DNA of 12,980 nucleotides from JAATGI01 sp050729815 (GTDB taxonomy: Bacteria > Pseudomonadota > Alphaproteobacteria > ATCC43930 > CGMCC-115725), in the NCBI GenBank assembly GCA_050729815.1, contig JBOHLV010000025.1:1-12980 (forward strand). The letters are read 5' to 3'. The notes under the pieces are model-generated. The model was not told the origin of the DNA. It saw only the letters and a program-made list of their open reading frames with translations, and did not search any database. The position numbers and the translations under genes are program-made. Shown here one piece after another: positions 1 to 6,787 of the stretch (its first letter is position 1; every line of letters starts with the position of its first letter).

Positions 1-1003
1 CCACGACCGCGACGTGCGGCCGATCCGCTATGAGCGCGCGCGCCCGGACGGACGGGTGCTGGAGGTGCGGCGCAACCCGGTGCCGGGCGGCGGTGGCTTC
101 GTCTTCATCTATTCCGACATCACCGAGCGCAAGCGCGCGGAGGCGAGCATCCTTGCCGCGCGCGAGGCGGCGGAGCGCGCGCTCAAGGAGTTGAAACTGG
201 CGCAGGCCAACCTGATCCAGGCGGAGAAGATGGCCTCCTTGGGTCAGCTCACCGCCGGGATCGCGCACGAAATCAAGAACCCCCTCAACTTCGTCAACAA
301 TTTCGCCGGCCTCTCCAACGAACTCTTGGGCGAATTGAAGGAGGCCGCCGCGCCTGCCTTCGCGACGCTCGATGAGGAGAAACGCGCCGAGATTGACGAG
401 ACGATGGCGATGCTGACCGGCAATCTCGAGAAGATTCAGGAGCATGGGCGGCGCGCCGACGGCATCGTCAAGAGCATGCTGGCGCATAGCCGCGGCGGCT
501 CGGGCGAGCGGCGCGAGGTGGATGTCAACGCCTTGGTCGAGGAGTCGCTGAACCTCGCCTATCACGGCGCCCGCGCCCAGGACCAGAATTTCAACATCAC
601 GCTGGAGCGCGATTACGACAAGTCGATCGCGCCGATCACGCTCGTGCCACAGGATTTGACACGCGTGTTCCTCAATCTCTGCGGCAACGGCTTCTATGCC
701 GCCAACAAGCGGCGGCGCGACAATGGCGCCGCGGACTTTCGCCCCGTGCTGAAGGTCGCGACGATGGAACTCGGCGATGCCGTCGAAATCCGCATTCGCG
801 ACAACGGCACCGGCATTCCGCCCGAGATCAGGGACAAGCTGTTTCAGCCCTTCTTTACGACGAAACCGACCGGCGAAGGCACCGGCCTCGGCCTCTCGAT
901 CAGCTATGACATCGTGACGCAACAGCATGGCGGCACCATCGCGGTCGAGAGCCGCGTTGGCGACTTCACTGAATTCACCATCCGCCTGCCGCGCCAGCGA
1001 TAG
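1..1003 (+). CDS. PAS-containing sensor histidine kinase, 5'-truncated by the window edge
   Basis: This is the C-terminal part of a sensor kinase that autophosphorylates on His and passes the phosphate to a receiver, most likely one of the two encoded next. The reading frame is open from base 2, so the GTG at 14 is probably internal. Counting from that GTG, residues 1-40 are the end of a PAS domain, closing with the typical SDITERKRAEA link. A short coiled coil follows. The H-box (GIAHEIKNPLNF) has the phosphoacceptor His at residue 85. The ATPase domain shows an N-box (NLCGNGFYAA, around 221-230), G1 (DNGTGIP, from residue 263), an F-box (FQPFFTTKPT) and G2 (GEGTGLGLSIS). No membrane segment is visible in this fragment. 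The N-box has CGNG in place of a more usual LxNA; from memory, related kinases often read NGFYAA here. The stop lies 21 bp before the next gene. Confidence 0.93.
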   Translation, partial: HDRDVRPIRYERARPDGRVLEVRRNPVPGGGGFVFIYSDITERKRAEASILAAREAAERALKELKLAQANLIQAEKMASLGQLTAGIAHEIKNPLNFVNNFAGLSNELLGELKEAAAPAFATLDEEKRAEIDETMAMLTGNLEKIQEHGRRADGIVKSMLAHSRGGSGERREVDVNALVEESLNLAYHGARAQDQNFNITLERDYDKSIAPITLVPQDLTRVFLNLCGNGFYAANKRRRDNGAADFRPVLKVATMELGDAVEIRIRDNGTGIPPEIRDKLFQPFFTTKPTGEGTGLGLSISYDIVTQQHGGTIAVESRVGDFTEFTIRLPRQR

Positions 1004-1024
1004 ACCAAGAAGCCGGGGAACCTC

Positions 1025-1414
1025 ATGAGCGTCAGCATTCTCATCGTGGATGACGAGCCCGATGTCGCCGATATGTTCCGTCAGCGTTTCCGCCGCGAGG
1101 CGCGGCAGGGCACTTATGTGCTGCATGTCGCCGGCTCGGGCGAGGAGGCGCTCGACCGCCTCGGCGGCCCGATCCAGCCGGAGCTGCTGGTGATTCTCTC
1201 CGACATCAACATGCCCGGCATGGATGGGTTGGCATTGCTGCGCGAGGTGAAGCGGCGCTGGCCCGACCTGCCGGTGATGATGGTGACGGCCTATGGCGAT
1301 GAGGAGCGGCGGCGCCGCGCCGGCGACCTTGGCGCGATCGAGTTCATTACCAAGCCGGTCGATTTCGAGCGTCTCAAGGCGCAGTTGAGCCGCCTCCCCG
1401 CCGGCGCGGCATAG
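1025..1414 (+). CDS. Single-domain response regulator (REC only)
   Basis: A 129-residue stand-alone CheY-like receiver. The acidic pocket is D9/D10, the phosphoacceptor is D60 in SDINMPGMDG, and the switch residues are T88 and K110 (TKPVDF), so all catalytic positions are intact. There is no output domain, so it probably acts by protein contact or as a phosphate shuttle or sink between the upstream kinase and the downstream receiver-cyclase. A purine-rich ggggaa lies just before the ATG at 1025. It sits 21 bp after the kinase stop and 13 bp before the next start, consistent with one transcript. Compared with many receivers it has a longer segment between beta 1 and beta 2 (RRFRREARQGTY type), and the next gene has the same feature, suggesting the two receivers are paralogues. 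The exact partner is inferred from position only. Confidence 0.93.
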   Translation: MSVSILIVDDEPDVADMFRQRFRREARQGTYVLHVAGSGEEALDRLGGPIQPELLVILSDINMPGMDGLALLREVKRRWPDLPVMMVTAYGDEERRRRAGDLGAIEFITKPVDFERLKAQLSRLPAGAA

Positions 1415-1427
1415 AGGACGCGCCGCG

Positions 1428-2519
1428 ATGAGCGCCGCCAAAATCCTTGCCGTCGATGACGAGGCGGATTTCGAATTGCTATTGCGCCAGCGGTTCCGCA
1501 AGCAGATCCGCGATGGCGAATTCGCCTTCGCCTTCGCCCATCACGGCGAGGAGGGGCTGGCATCGATCGAGGCCGATCCCGCGATCGACCTCATCCTCCT
1601 CGACATCAACATGCCGGTGATGGACGGCCTCACCATGCTGGCGAAGTTGAAGGAGCGGCACGGCCCGCCGCGCGCGATCATCGTTTCCGCCTATGGCGAC
1701 ATGGCCAATCTGCGCACCGCGATGAACCGCGGCGCCTATGATTTCGTGACCAAGCCGGTCGATTTGAACGACCTCGACATCACCATCCGCAAGACCCTGG
1801 CCGAGATCGGCGAGCGGCGCGAGGTCGAGCGCCAGCGCGCCGCCGCCGAACGCGCGCGGCATAATCTCTCGCGCTATTTCTCGCCCAACATCGTCGAGAT
1901 GCTGGCGGCGCAGGACGAACCCCTGGGCGCGGTGCGGCGCGAGACGATCGCCGTTCTATTCGCCGACATCGTCGGCTTCACCCGCATGGCGGAGACGATG
2001 CCGCCCGAGGCGGTGATGACGATGCTGCGCGTCTTTCATGAACGCATGACGGCGCAGATATTCCAATGCGGCGGCACGGTCGACAAATATATCGGCGATG
2101 CGATCGTCGCCGTGTTCGGCGTCCCGACGCCAAGCGCGCATGACGCGGCAAATGCGCTCATTTGCGCCGATCGGATGCTGGCGGCGCTCGACGATTGGAA
2201 TGTCGAGCGCGCCCGCGGCGGCGAGCCACCGCTGGCGATCGGTATCGGCGTCAATTATGGCCCCGCCGTCCTCGGCGATGTCGGCAGCGCGCACAGCATG
2301 GCCTTCACCGTCATCGGCGATACCGTCAACACCGCGAGCCGCCTTCAGACGCTGACCCGTACCCTCGATGCGCCGCTGGTCGTCGGCCAGCCGCTCCTCG
2401 ATGCGCTCGGCGCGGGATCGCCCGCGGCCGCGCTGGCGGCGCAGTTGAAGGATTGTGGCGAGCAGGTGCTGCGCGGCCGCGCCGGCGGCCTGCGCATCTG
2501 GACGCGCGGCGTCCTGTGA
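1428..2519 (+). CDS. Response regulator with class III adenylate/guanylate cyclase output domain
   Basis: A 363-residue fusion of a receiver (residues 4-125) to a class III nucleotidyl cyclase (about 170-340), joined by a charged helical linker with the RYFSPNIVEML segment often seen ahead of such cyclases. In the receiver, D10/D11 form the acidic pocket, D59 is the phosphoacceptor, and S87 and K109 are the switch residues. In the cyclase, D180 (FADIVGFT) and D224 (DKYIGDAIVAVFG) are the metal-binding aspartates. K220 and T294 (FTVIGDTVNTASR) occupy the base-recognition positions, a Lys/Thr pair typical of class IIIb adenylate cyclases. N301 and R305 are the transition-state residues. All key residues are present, so an active, phosphorylation-controlled cyclase making cAMP is likely; ATP preference is inferred from the Lys/Thr pair. 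It is cytoplasmic and last in the kinase-receiver-receiver/cyclase operon. No cAMP-binding protein is encoded nearby. Confidence 0.94.
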   Translation: MSAAKILAVDDEADFELLLRQRFRKQIRDGEFAFAFAHHGEEGLASIEADPAIDLILLDINMPVMDGLTMLAKLKERHGPPRAIIVSAYGDMANLRTAMNRGAYDFVTKPVDLNDLDITIRKTLAEIGERREVERQRAAAERARHNLSRYFSPNIVEMLAAQDEPLGAVRRETIAVLFADIVGFTRMAETMPPEAVMTMLRVFHERMTAQIFQCGGTVDKYIGDAIVAVFGVPTPSAHDAANALICADRMLAALDDWNVERARGGEPPLAIGIGVNYGPAVLGDVGSAHSMAFTVIGDTVNTASRLQTLTRTLDAPLVVGQPLLDALGAGSPAAALAAQLKDCGEQVLRGRAGGLRIWTRGVL

Positions 2520-2570
2520 TCGCCGGCAACTTGGGTCACAACGGCGTTGCCGTTTATCGATTTTCCGCCA

Positions 2571-2636
2571 TTAATCCAAATCCCGCTGATCCGAACCGGT
2601 GGTTCGGCTCGGCGGGACCTCACTCGCCGGCGCTCG
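2571..2636 (+). repeat. REP-like palindromic intergenic repeat, copy 1
   Basis: A 66-bp unit matching 12495-12560 in the same plus-strand orientation without gaps. By hand count there are 6 mismatches, or 4 in the inner 61 bp at 2576-2636. Its core can fold as a hairpin: outer arm cccgctg with cggcggg (one G-T wobble), a 2x2 internal loop, inner arm ccgaacc with ggttcgg (7 bp perfect), and a 3-base loop. It lies 51 bp after the cyclase stop and contains no coding signal. The size, the palindromic core and the intergenic placement fit the REP/BIME class of dispersed repeats. That assignment is inference, since only two copies are visible. Confidence 0.85.
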
Positions 2637-2683
2637 CGTCCGCTCGCTTGTCTCCGCGCCATCGGGCGCGCGCTCGCACTTGC

Positions 2684-2739
2684 TCGCGATACCGCATCCC
2701 GATGAGTGTTCCTCATCGGGATGTGGTATTATATCGCGA
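2684..2739. promoter_or_regulatory. Long inverted repeat / hairpin upstream of the FAH-family gene
   Basis: The core 2695-2723 is a perfect 12-bp inverted repeat (catcccgatgag / ctcatcgggatg) around a 5-base centre. The arms continue outward through accg/tggt, with one G-T pair, and then tcgcgat (2684-2690) with atcgcga (2733-2739), leaving a small bulge on the 3' side. There is no T-run after it, so a simple intrinsic terminator for the cyclase gene is not well supported. It could be an operator, a processing hairpin or part of a composite repeat with the unit at 2571-2636. It ends 38 bp before the FAH start and overlaps the -10-like motif listed separately. Confidence 0.6.
2724..2732 (+). 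promoter_or_regulatory. Possible extended -10 promoter for the FAH-family gene
   Basis: TGG followed directly by TATTAT (2727-2732) matches a TGn-extended -10 element, with 5 of 6 bases of the TATAAT consensus. No convincing -35 is found 16-18 bp upstream. The predicted start near 2739 would give a leader of about 40 bases before the ATG at 2778. The motif sits in the 3' arm of the 2684-2739 inverted repeat, so a protein bound there could block it. Read by eye; no expression evidence. Confidence 0.35.
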
Positions 2740-2764
2740 ACCGGCAGAATCCGGCGGTCGCGAG

Positions 2765-2772
2765 AGAGGAGG
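2765..2772 (+). promoter_or_regulatory. Ribosome binding site that fixes the FAH-family start
   Basis: The sequence agaggagg lies 5 bases before the ATG at 2778. It selects this start over an upstream in-frame ATG at 2706, which would begin inside the long hairpin and add 24 residues with no family resemblance. Confidence 0.75.
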
Positions 2773-2777
2773 CCAGA

Positions 2778-3647
2778 ATGAGCGTGCTTGATGGACCCCG
2801 AACCGAAATGCGCCATGTCGTCTATCGCGGCAGCAGCTATTGGGCGGAATTCGCGGACGAGCAGTTGCGTCTGGGCGACGGCCGCGTCGTCGATGCGCGC
2901 GAGGTGGAATATCTGCCGCCTTGCAATCCGACCAAGATCATCTGCATCCATCTGAATTATCTGTCGCGGCTCTATGAATTCACCGGTGCCGACAAGCCGC
3001 CGCCGGCGGCGACCTATTTCCAGAAGCCGGTGACCGCCATCAACAGCCACAATGGCGAGCTGGTGCGGCCCGAAGGCTATCAATATTTGAATTACGAGGG
3101 CGAGGTCGCGGCGATCATCGGCAAGGTCACCCGCAACATCACGCGCGAGGCGGTCTGGGATCATCTTGCCGGCTTTGCGCCGGGCAACGATGTCGGGCTC
3201 CAAGACATGCGCGATACCGATGGCGGCTCCATGCTCCGCGTCAAGGGCCCGGACGGGTTCTGTCCGATCGGGCCGGGCATCGTCTCCGGCATCGACGTCC
3301 GGAAGGAGACGCTGCGCACCTATCGCAACGGCCAACTGGTCCAGGAAGGCGCCCTCGCCGAGATGTTGTTCCCCATCGACTACATCATCGCCGACCTTGC
3401 GCGGCACATCACGCTCATGCCCGGCGATGTCGTGATGACCGGGACACCGGCGAATTCGCGGCCGATGGAGGTCGGCGATCTGATCGAGGTCGAGGTGACG
3501 GGGCTTGGCCGCCTCGGCAATCGCGTCGTCGCCGCGCCCTCGCCGCGCGCCAAGCTGGGACATCAGCCGACCGACAGCGACGCCGTCCGACGGGTCGCGC
3601 TCGGCAATGACGAGCGGTTGCCACCGAAGCTTCAACGCGGGCGTTGA
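2778..3647 (+). CDS. Fumarylacetoacetate hydrolase (FAH) family protein, HpaG/HpcE-like isomerase/decarboxylase
   Basis: A 289-residue FAH-fold enzyme. Metal ligands expected for the family are present: E107 and E109 in NYEGEVAAIIGK and D138 in GNDVGLQDMRD. The segments DTDGGSMLRVKGPDGFCPIG and VVMTGTPANSRP resemble what I recall of HpcE/HpaG-type proteins of homoprotocatechuate meta-cleavage, which decarboxylate and/or isomerise the open-chain ring-fission acid in the cytoplasm. With HpaH and HpaI encoded nearby, that role is the best guess, but the family also contains acylpyruvate hydrolases and oxaloacetate decarboxylases. It is a single FAH unit, unlike the roughly 430-residue duplicated HpaG of E. 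coli. About 30 residues after the core (from APSPRAKLG) form a polar tail of unknown role. It lies on the strand opposite the hpaH-gntR operon and converges with gntR, 30 bp apart, so it needs its own promoter. Confidence 0.88.
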   Translation: MSVLDGPRTEMRHVVYRGSSYWAEFADEQLRLGDGRVVDAREVEYLPPCNPTKIICIHLNYLSRLYEFTGADKPPPAATYFQKPVTAINSHNGELVRPEGYQYLNYEGEVAAIIGKVTRNITREAVWDHLAGFAPGNDVGLQDMRDTDGGSMLRVKGPDGFCPIGPGIVSGIDVRKETLRTYRNGQLVQEGALAEMLFPIDYIIADLARHITLMPGDVVMTGTPANSRPMEVGDLIEVEVTGLGRLGNRVVAAPSPRAKLGHQPTDSDAVRRVALGNDERLPPKLQRGR

Positions 3648-3654
3648 GGATAAA

Positions 3655-3678
3655 GGCCGCTCCCTTGATGGGGCGGCC
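3655..3678. terminator. Possible bidirectional terminator between convergent FAH and gntR genes
   Basis: ggccgc + ccc pair with ggg + gcggcc around the loop ttgat, with one bulged t at 3661, giving a 9-bp GC-rich stem. It fills the 30-bp gap between the two convergent genes and touches the gntR stop codon at 3678-3680. No clear T-run on either strand, so termination strength is uncertain. Confidence 0.45.
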
Positions 3679-4433
3679 TAATCCTGCCGCAGCGGGTTTG
3701 GCGCGACGTCGGCCAAGGCAGTATAGGTGCGTTCGATATGGTCGGCCGCGAGGCGGCAGGCGAGATCGGCGTTCCGTGCCAAGGCCGCGTCCATGATGGC
3801 CTTGTGTTCGCGGCGCACGCCGACCCGGATATTAAGGACGGCGAGCGACAGCGCCAGATAACGCTCTGAACTGTGGGACAAAATCCGGCGGAAATGGCGT
3901 ACCCATTTGAGGGTCGAGGCGCCGACCAGCGCCTCGTGGAAGGCCTCGTTCCGCGCGCTCCATTCCTTCGCGACGGATTCCGATTTCTGCATGCGCCGCG
4001 TATCGATGAGGTTGAGCTTGTGGAATGCCGCGACGACGCGCCCCTCCCAATTGTCGTCGCCGAGCGCGATCGACTGGCGCAGCGCCGTGGTTTCCATCAT
4101 CTTGCGCAAATCGATGATCTCGCGAAAATCCGCCATCGATGCCGGTGCCACCTTGAAACCGCGCTGTCCCTCCGAGGTGACGAGCGCGTCGGCAACCAGC
4201 AAGGTGAGCGCCTCGCGCAACGTGCTCGAGCTGACCCCAAAGCGGGCACGCAATTGCTCAATCGGCAGCTTCGCTTCGGGGCGAAGCCGGCCCCGGATGA
4301 TGTCGTCCTTGAGGCCGTTATAGACGTGCTCGATCAGGGTTCTGGGGTGCCGCGAATCCGCAGCGTCGTCGGCAATGAGCTTCGGATGTGAGATGGCCGT
4401 GATGTCCGGCAGAGGCGAGGGGCCACCCGTCAT
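3678..4433 (-). CDS. GntR-family transcriptional regulator, FadR/FCD subfamily
   Basis: A 251-residue regulator. Residues 31-97 form the winged helix-turn-helix (LPIEQLRARFGVSSSTLREAL is the recognition part). About 102-240 is the all-helical FCD effector domain, which usually binds a carboxylic acid, often through a metal. H166, H210 and H232 sit where the family has its three His ligands. The acidic residue normally four positions before the first His is Asn here (N162 in RNEAFH), an Asp-to-Asn change that may weaken or alter metal binding. The first 30 residues are a variable leader. The start codon overlaps the stop of the molybdenum hydroxylase gene as ATGA (4430-4433), so it is co-transcribed and translationally coupled. 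By context it probably represses or controls the cluster, including itself, in response to a pathway acid; candidate sites are in the hpaH/hpaB spacer. Confidence 0.92.
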   Translation of the reverse strand: MTGGPSPLPDITAISHPKLIADDAADSRHPRTLIEHVYNGLKDDIIRGRLRPEAKLPIEQLRARFGVSSSTLREALTLLVADALVTSEGQRGFKVAPASMADFREIIDLRKMMETTALRQSIALGDDNWEGRVVAAFHKLNLIDTRRMQKSESVAKEWSARNEAFHEALVGASTLKWVRHFRRILSHSSERYLALSLAVLNIRVGVRREHKAIMDAALARNADLACRLAADHIERTYTALADVAPNPLRQD

Positions 4434-6775
4434 GATGACGATCGGCCACGCGCCGCGCGTGCCTCTTGGAGCGCGCGCCAGACCCGCTCAGCCGTCGTCG
4501 GCATGTCGAGCGCCGTGACGCCTTCGGGCTTCAACGCATTCATCACCGCGATCATGACGGCGGGCAATGCGCCGACGGTGCCGGCCTCGCCCGCGCCCTT
4601 GACCCCTAAGGGATTGGTCGCGGTCGGCACCGGCTTTGAGATCACCGCCATATCGCACAGCGTATCGGCGCGCGGCATGGCGTAATCCATGAAGCTGCCG
4701 GAAAGGAGCTGGCCCGATCCCGGCTCATAGACCACCTGCTCCATCAGCACCTGGCCCGCGCCCTGCGCGACGCCGCCATGGATCTGGCCCTTCAAGGTCA
4801 AGGGATTGATCACGGTGCCGACATCATCGACAACGAGATAACGCAGGAGCCGGACCGCGCCGGTATCGGGATCGATCTCAATTTCGGCGACGTGGCAGGA
4901 ATTGGGAAAGGTCGGGGTCGGCTGATAGGTCGCGTTCTCGTAAAGCCCGGGCTCGATCCCCGGCGGCAGGCGCGCCGGCTGAAACGCCGCGCGGACGACC
5001 GATTTCAGATCGATCGAGCGATCGGTGCCGACCACGGTGAATTTGCCCTCGGCGAAGGTGATGTCGGCCTCGGCCGCTTCCATGAGATGGGCCGCGATCT
5101 TGCGCCCCTTAAAGATCACCTTCTCCGATGCGCGCACCAGCGCCGAGCCGGCCGACACCATCGAGCGCGAGCCGTTCGAGCCCATGCCGAAGGCGACGAT
5201 GTCGGTATCGCCCTCGATATATTGAACATCGGCGGGATCGATGCCGAGCGTTTCATTGACGATCTGCTTGAAGGCGGTGTCGTGGCCCTGGCCGTGGTTT
5301 TTGGTGCCGGCGAGCACGATTACCGTGCCCGAGGGATTGAAGCGGATCTCGGCATATTCCGGCACCGGGCCGGCGGCCTGCTCAATGGCGTTGGCGAGGC
5401 CGATGCCGCGCAAGCGCCCGCGCGCCGTCGCCTCGGCACGCCGCTGCTCAAAGCCGGCGACATCCGCGACGTCGAGCGCCATTTCCATGTTCTGCGGGAA
5501 ATCGCCGCAATCGTAATTGGCGCCGAGCGCGGTGCGATAGGGCATGGCATCGGCGGGAATGAGATTGCGGCGTTTCAGCTCGACGGCGTCGATGCCGAGC
5601 TCGTCGGCGGCGTCATCGAGCGCGCGTTCAATGAGATAGGCCGCCTCGGGCCGGCCGGCGCCGCGATAGGGCGCGGTCGGGCTGGTGTTCGACAAGACGG
5701 CGCGGATCGCGACATAGGCGGCCGGAATGCGATAGACCCCGACCACGGTGATGATCATCCCGAACGGCGTCAGCAATTGCCGGTCGGAAGCGATATAGGC
5801 GCCGATATTGGCGATCATGTCGAGGCGCAGGCCGATGATTTGGCGGTCCCGGTCGAAGGCAAGTTCGATGGTGCCGACATTGTCGCGGGCATGCTCGTCG
5901 GAGAGCAGCACCTCCGAACGCTCGCAAGTCCATTTGACCGGACGGCCGAGCTTGCGCGACGCCCACAAGGTGAGCCGGTCCTCGACATAATGCCAGCCCT
6001 TCAACCCGAAGCCGCCGCCGACATCGTTGGTCACGACATGGACTTTGCTCTCCGGCACCTTGAACACCATGTTCGCCAGCATGTTGCGGACGCGGTGCGG
6101 ATAATTGACGTTGGCGTAGAGGGTGAACCGGTCCTGCCCGGCGTCGTAGGAACCGATAAGGCCGCGCGGCTCCATATAGTGCGCGTGGACGCGGGTGACG
6201 ACATAGCGCCGCTTCACGATATGGGCGGCGCGGGCGAAGGCCGCCTCGGTCGCCGCCTTGTCGCCGCGCTCGACGAGATGGGAGACATTGTCCGGATTCT
6301 CGTCCCAGACACGGGGCGAGCCGGGTTCCGCCGCCTCCGCGACCGAGGTCACGGCCGGCAGCGGCTCATAATCGACTTGGATCAGCTCGGCCGCGTCCTT
6401 CGCCTCGTTCACCGTCTCGGCGATTACCATCGCCACGGCGTCGCCGACATAGCGCACGCGATCCTTCACCAGCGCCGGCCGCTGTGGCGCGAACATCGGC
6501 GAGCCATCGGCCTTCTTGCGCGGCATCGACGCCTTCGGCACGCCGAGACCATCGGCATCGTAATCCTTGCCGGTATAGACCGCGATGACGCCGGGCGCCG
6601 TGGCCGCCGCCGAAACATCGAGCGCGCGGATTACGGCATGGGCATGGGGCGAGCGCAGGAAATAGGCATAAGCCTGGCCCGGCAGATTGACATCATCCTG
6701 AAACCGGCCACGGCCGCGCAACAGACGCGCATCCTCGAACCGTGGCACCGCTTGGCCGACACCGAATTTCATCAT
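4430..6775 (-). CDS. Molybdenum hydroxylase large subunit, form II CoxL-like (xanthine dehydrogenase family)
   Basis: A 781-residue molybdopterin-binding subunit. Residues about 18-130 are the a/b hammerhead domain, and the rest is the bipartite molybdopterin domain. The loop reads PYRGAGR with Y370-R375, close to the AYRGAGR motif of form II CoxL proteins, and lacks the AYxCSFR loop of true CO dehydrogenases. E730 in VKGAGEAG is the catalytic Glu of molybdenum hydroxylases. The GQGHDTAFKQIVNE cofactor motif is also present. It should therefore hydroxylate a substrate with water, such as an N-heteroaromatic ring or an aldehyde, but not CO. Such enzymes need 2Fe-2S and usually FAD subunits (CoxS, CoxM); neither is in the window, so this is an orphan large subunit. 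It starts 12 bp after the dioxygenase stop and overlaps gntR by 4 bp. Two adjacent ATGs (6775, 6772) are possible starts; the ribosome site is weak. Confidence 0.92.
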   Translation of the reverse strand: MMKFGVGQAVPRFEDARLLRGRGRFQDDVNLPGQAYAYFLRSPHAHAVIRALDVSAAATAPGVIAVYTGKDYDADGLGVPKASMPRKKADGSPMFAPQRPALVKDRVRYVGDAVAMVIAETVNEAKDAAELIQVDYEPLPAVTSVAEAAEPGSPRVWDENPDNVSHLVERGDKAATEAAFARAAHIVKRRYVVTRVHAHYMEPRGLIGSYDAGQDRFTLYANVNYPHRVRNMLANMVFKVPESKVHVVTNDVGGGFGLKGWHYVEDRLTLWASRKLGRPVKWTCERSEVLLSDEHARDNVGTIELAFDRDRQIIGLRLDMIANIGAYIASDRQLLTPFGMIITVVGVYRIPAAYVAIRAVLSNTSPTAPYRGAGRPEAAYLIERALDDAADELGIDAVELKRRNLIPADAMPYRTALGANYDCGDFPQNMEMALDVADVAGFEQRRAEATARGRLRGIGLANAIEQAAGPVPEYAEIRFNPSGTVIVLAGTKNHGQGHDTAFKQIVNETLGIDPADVQYIEGDTDIVAFGMGSNGSRSMVSAGSALVRASEKVIFKGRKIAAHLMEAAEADITFAEGKFTVVGTDRSIDLKSVVRAAFQPARLPPGIEPGLYENATYQPTPTFPNSCHVAEIEIDPDTGAVRLLRYLVVDDVGTVINPLTLKGQIHGGVAQGAGQVLMEQVVYEPGSGQLLSGSFMDYAMPRADTLCDMAVISKPVPTATNPLGVKGAGEAGTVGALPAVMIAVMNALKPEGVTALDMPTTAERVWRALQEARAARGRSSS

Positions 6776-6787
6776 GGCAAACGAACT

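Noticed and set aside
2684..2739. Simple intrinsic terminator for the cyclase gene
   Set aside because: The stem is strong but no T-run follows, and a -10-like motif overlaps the right arm, so I list it as an undefined regulatory hairpin.
2571..3635. Minus-strand open frame over the FAH gene, beginning in the repeat
   Set aside because: Antisense to a gene with intact active-site motifs; its first residues come from the palindromic repeat, which produces similar false starts at copy 2.
4430..6775. Genuine aerobic CO dehydrogenase (CoxL form I)
   Set aside because: The active-site loop is YRGAGR, not the AYxCSFR of form I, and coxM/coxS are absent.
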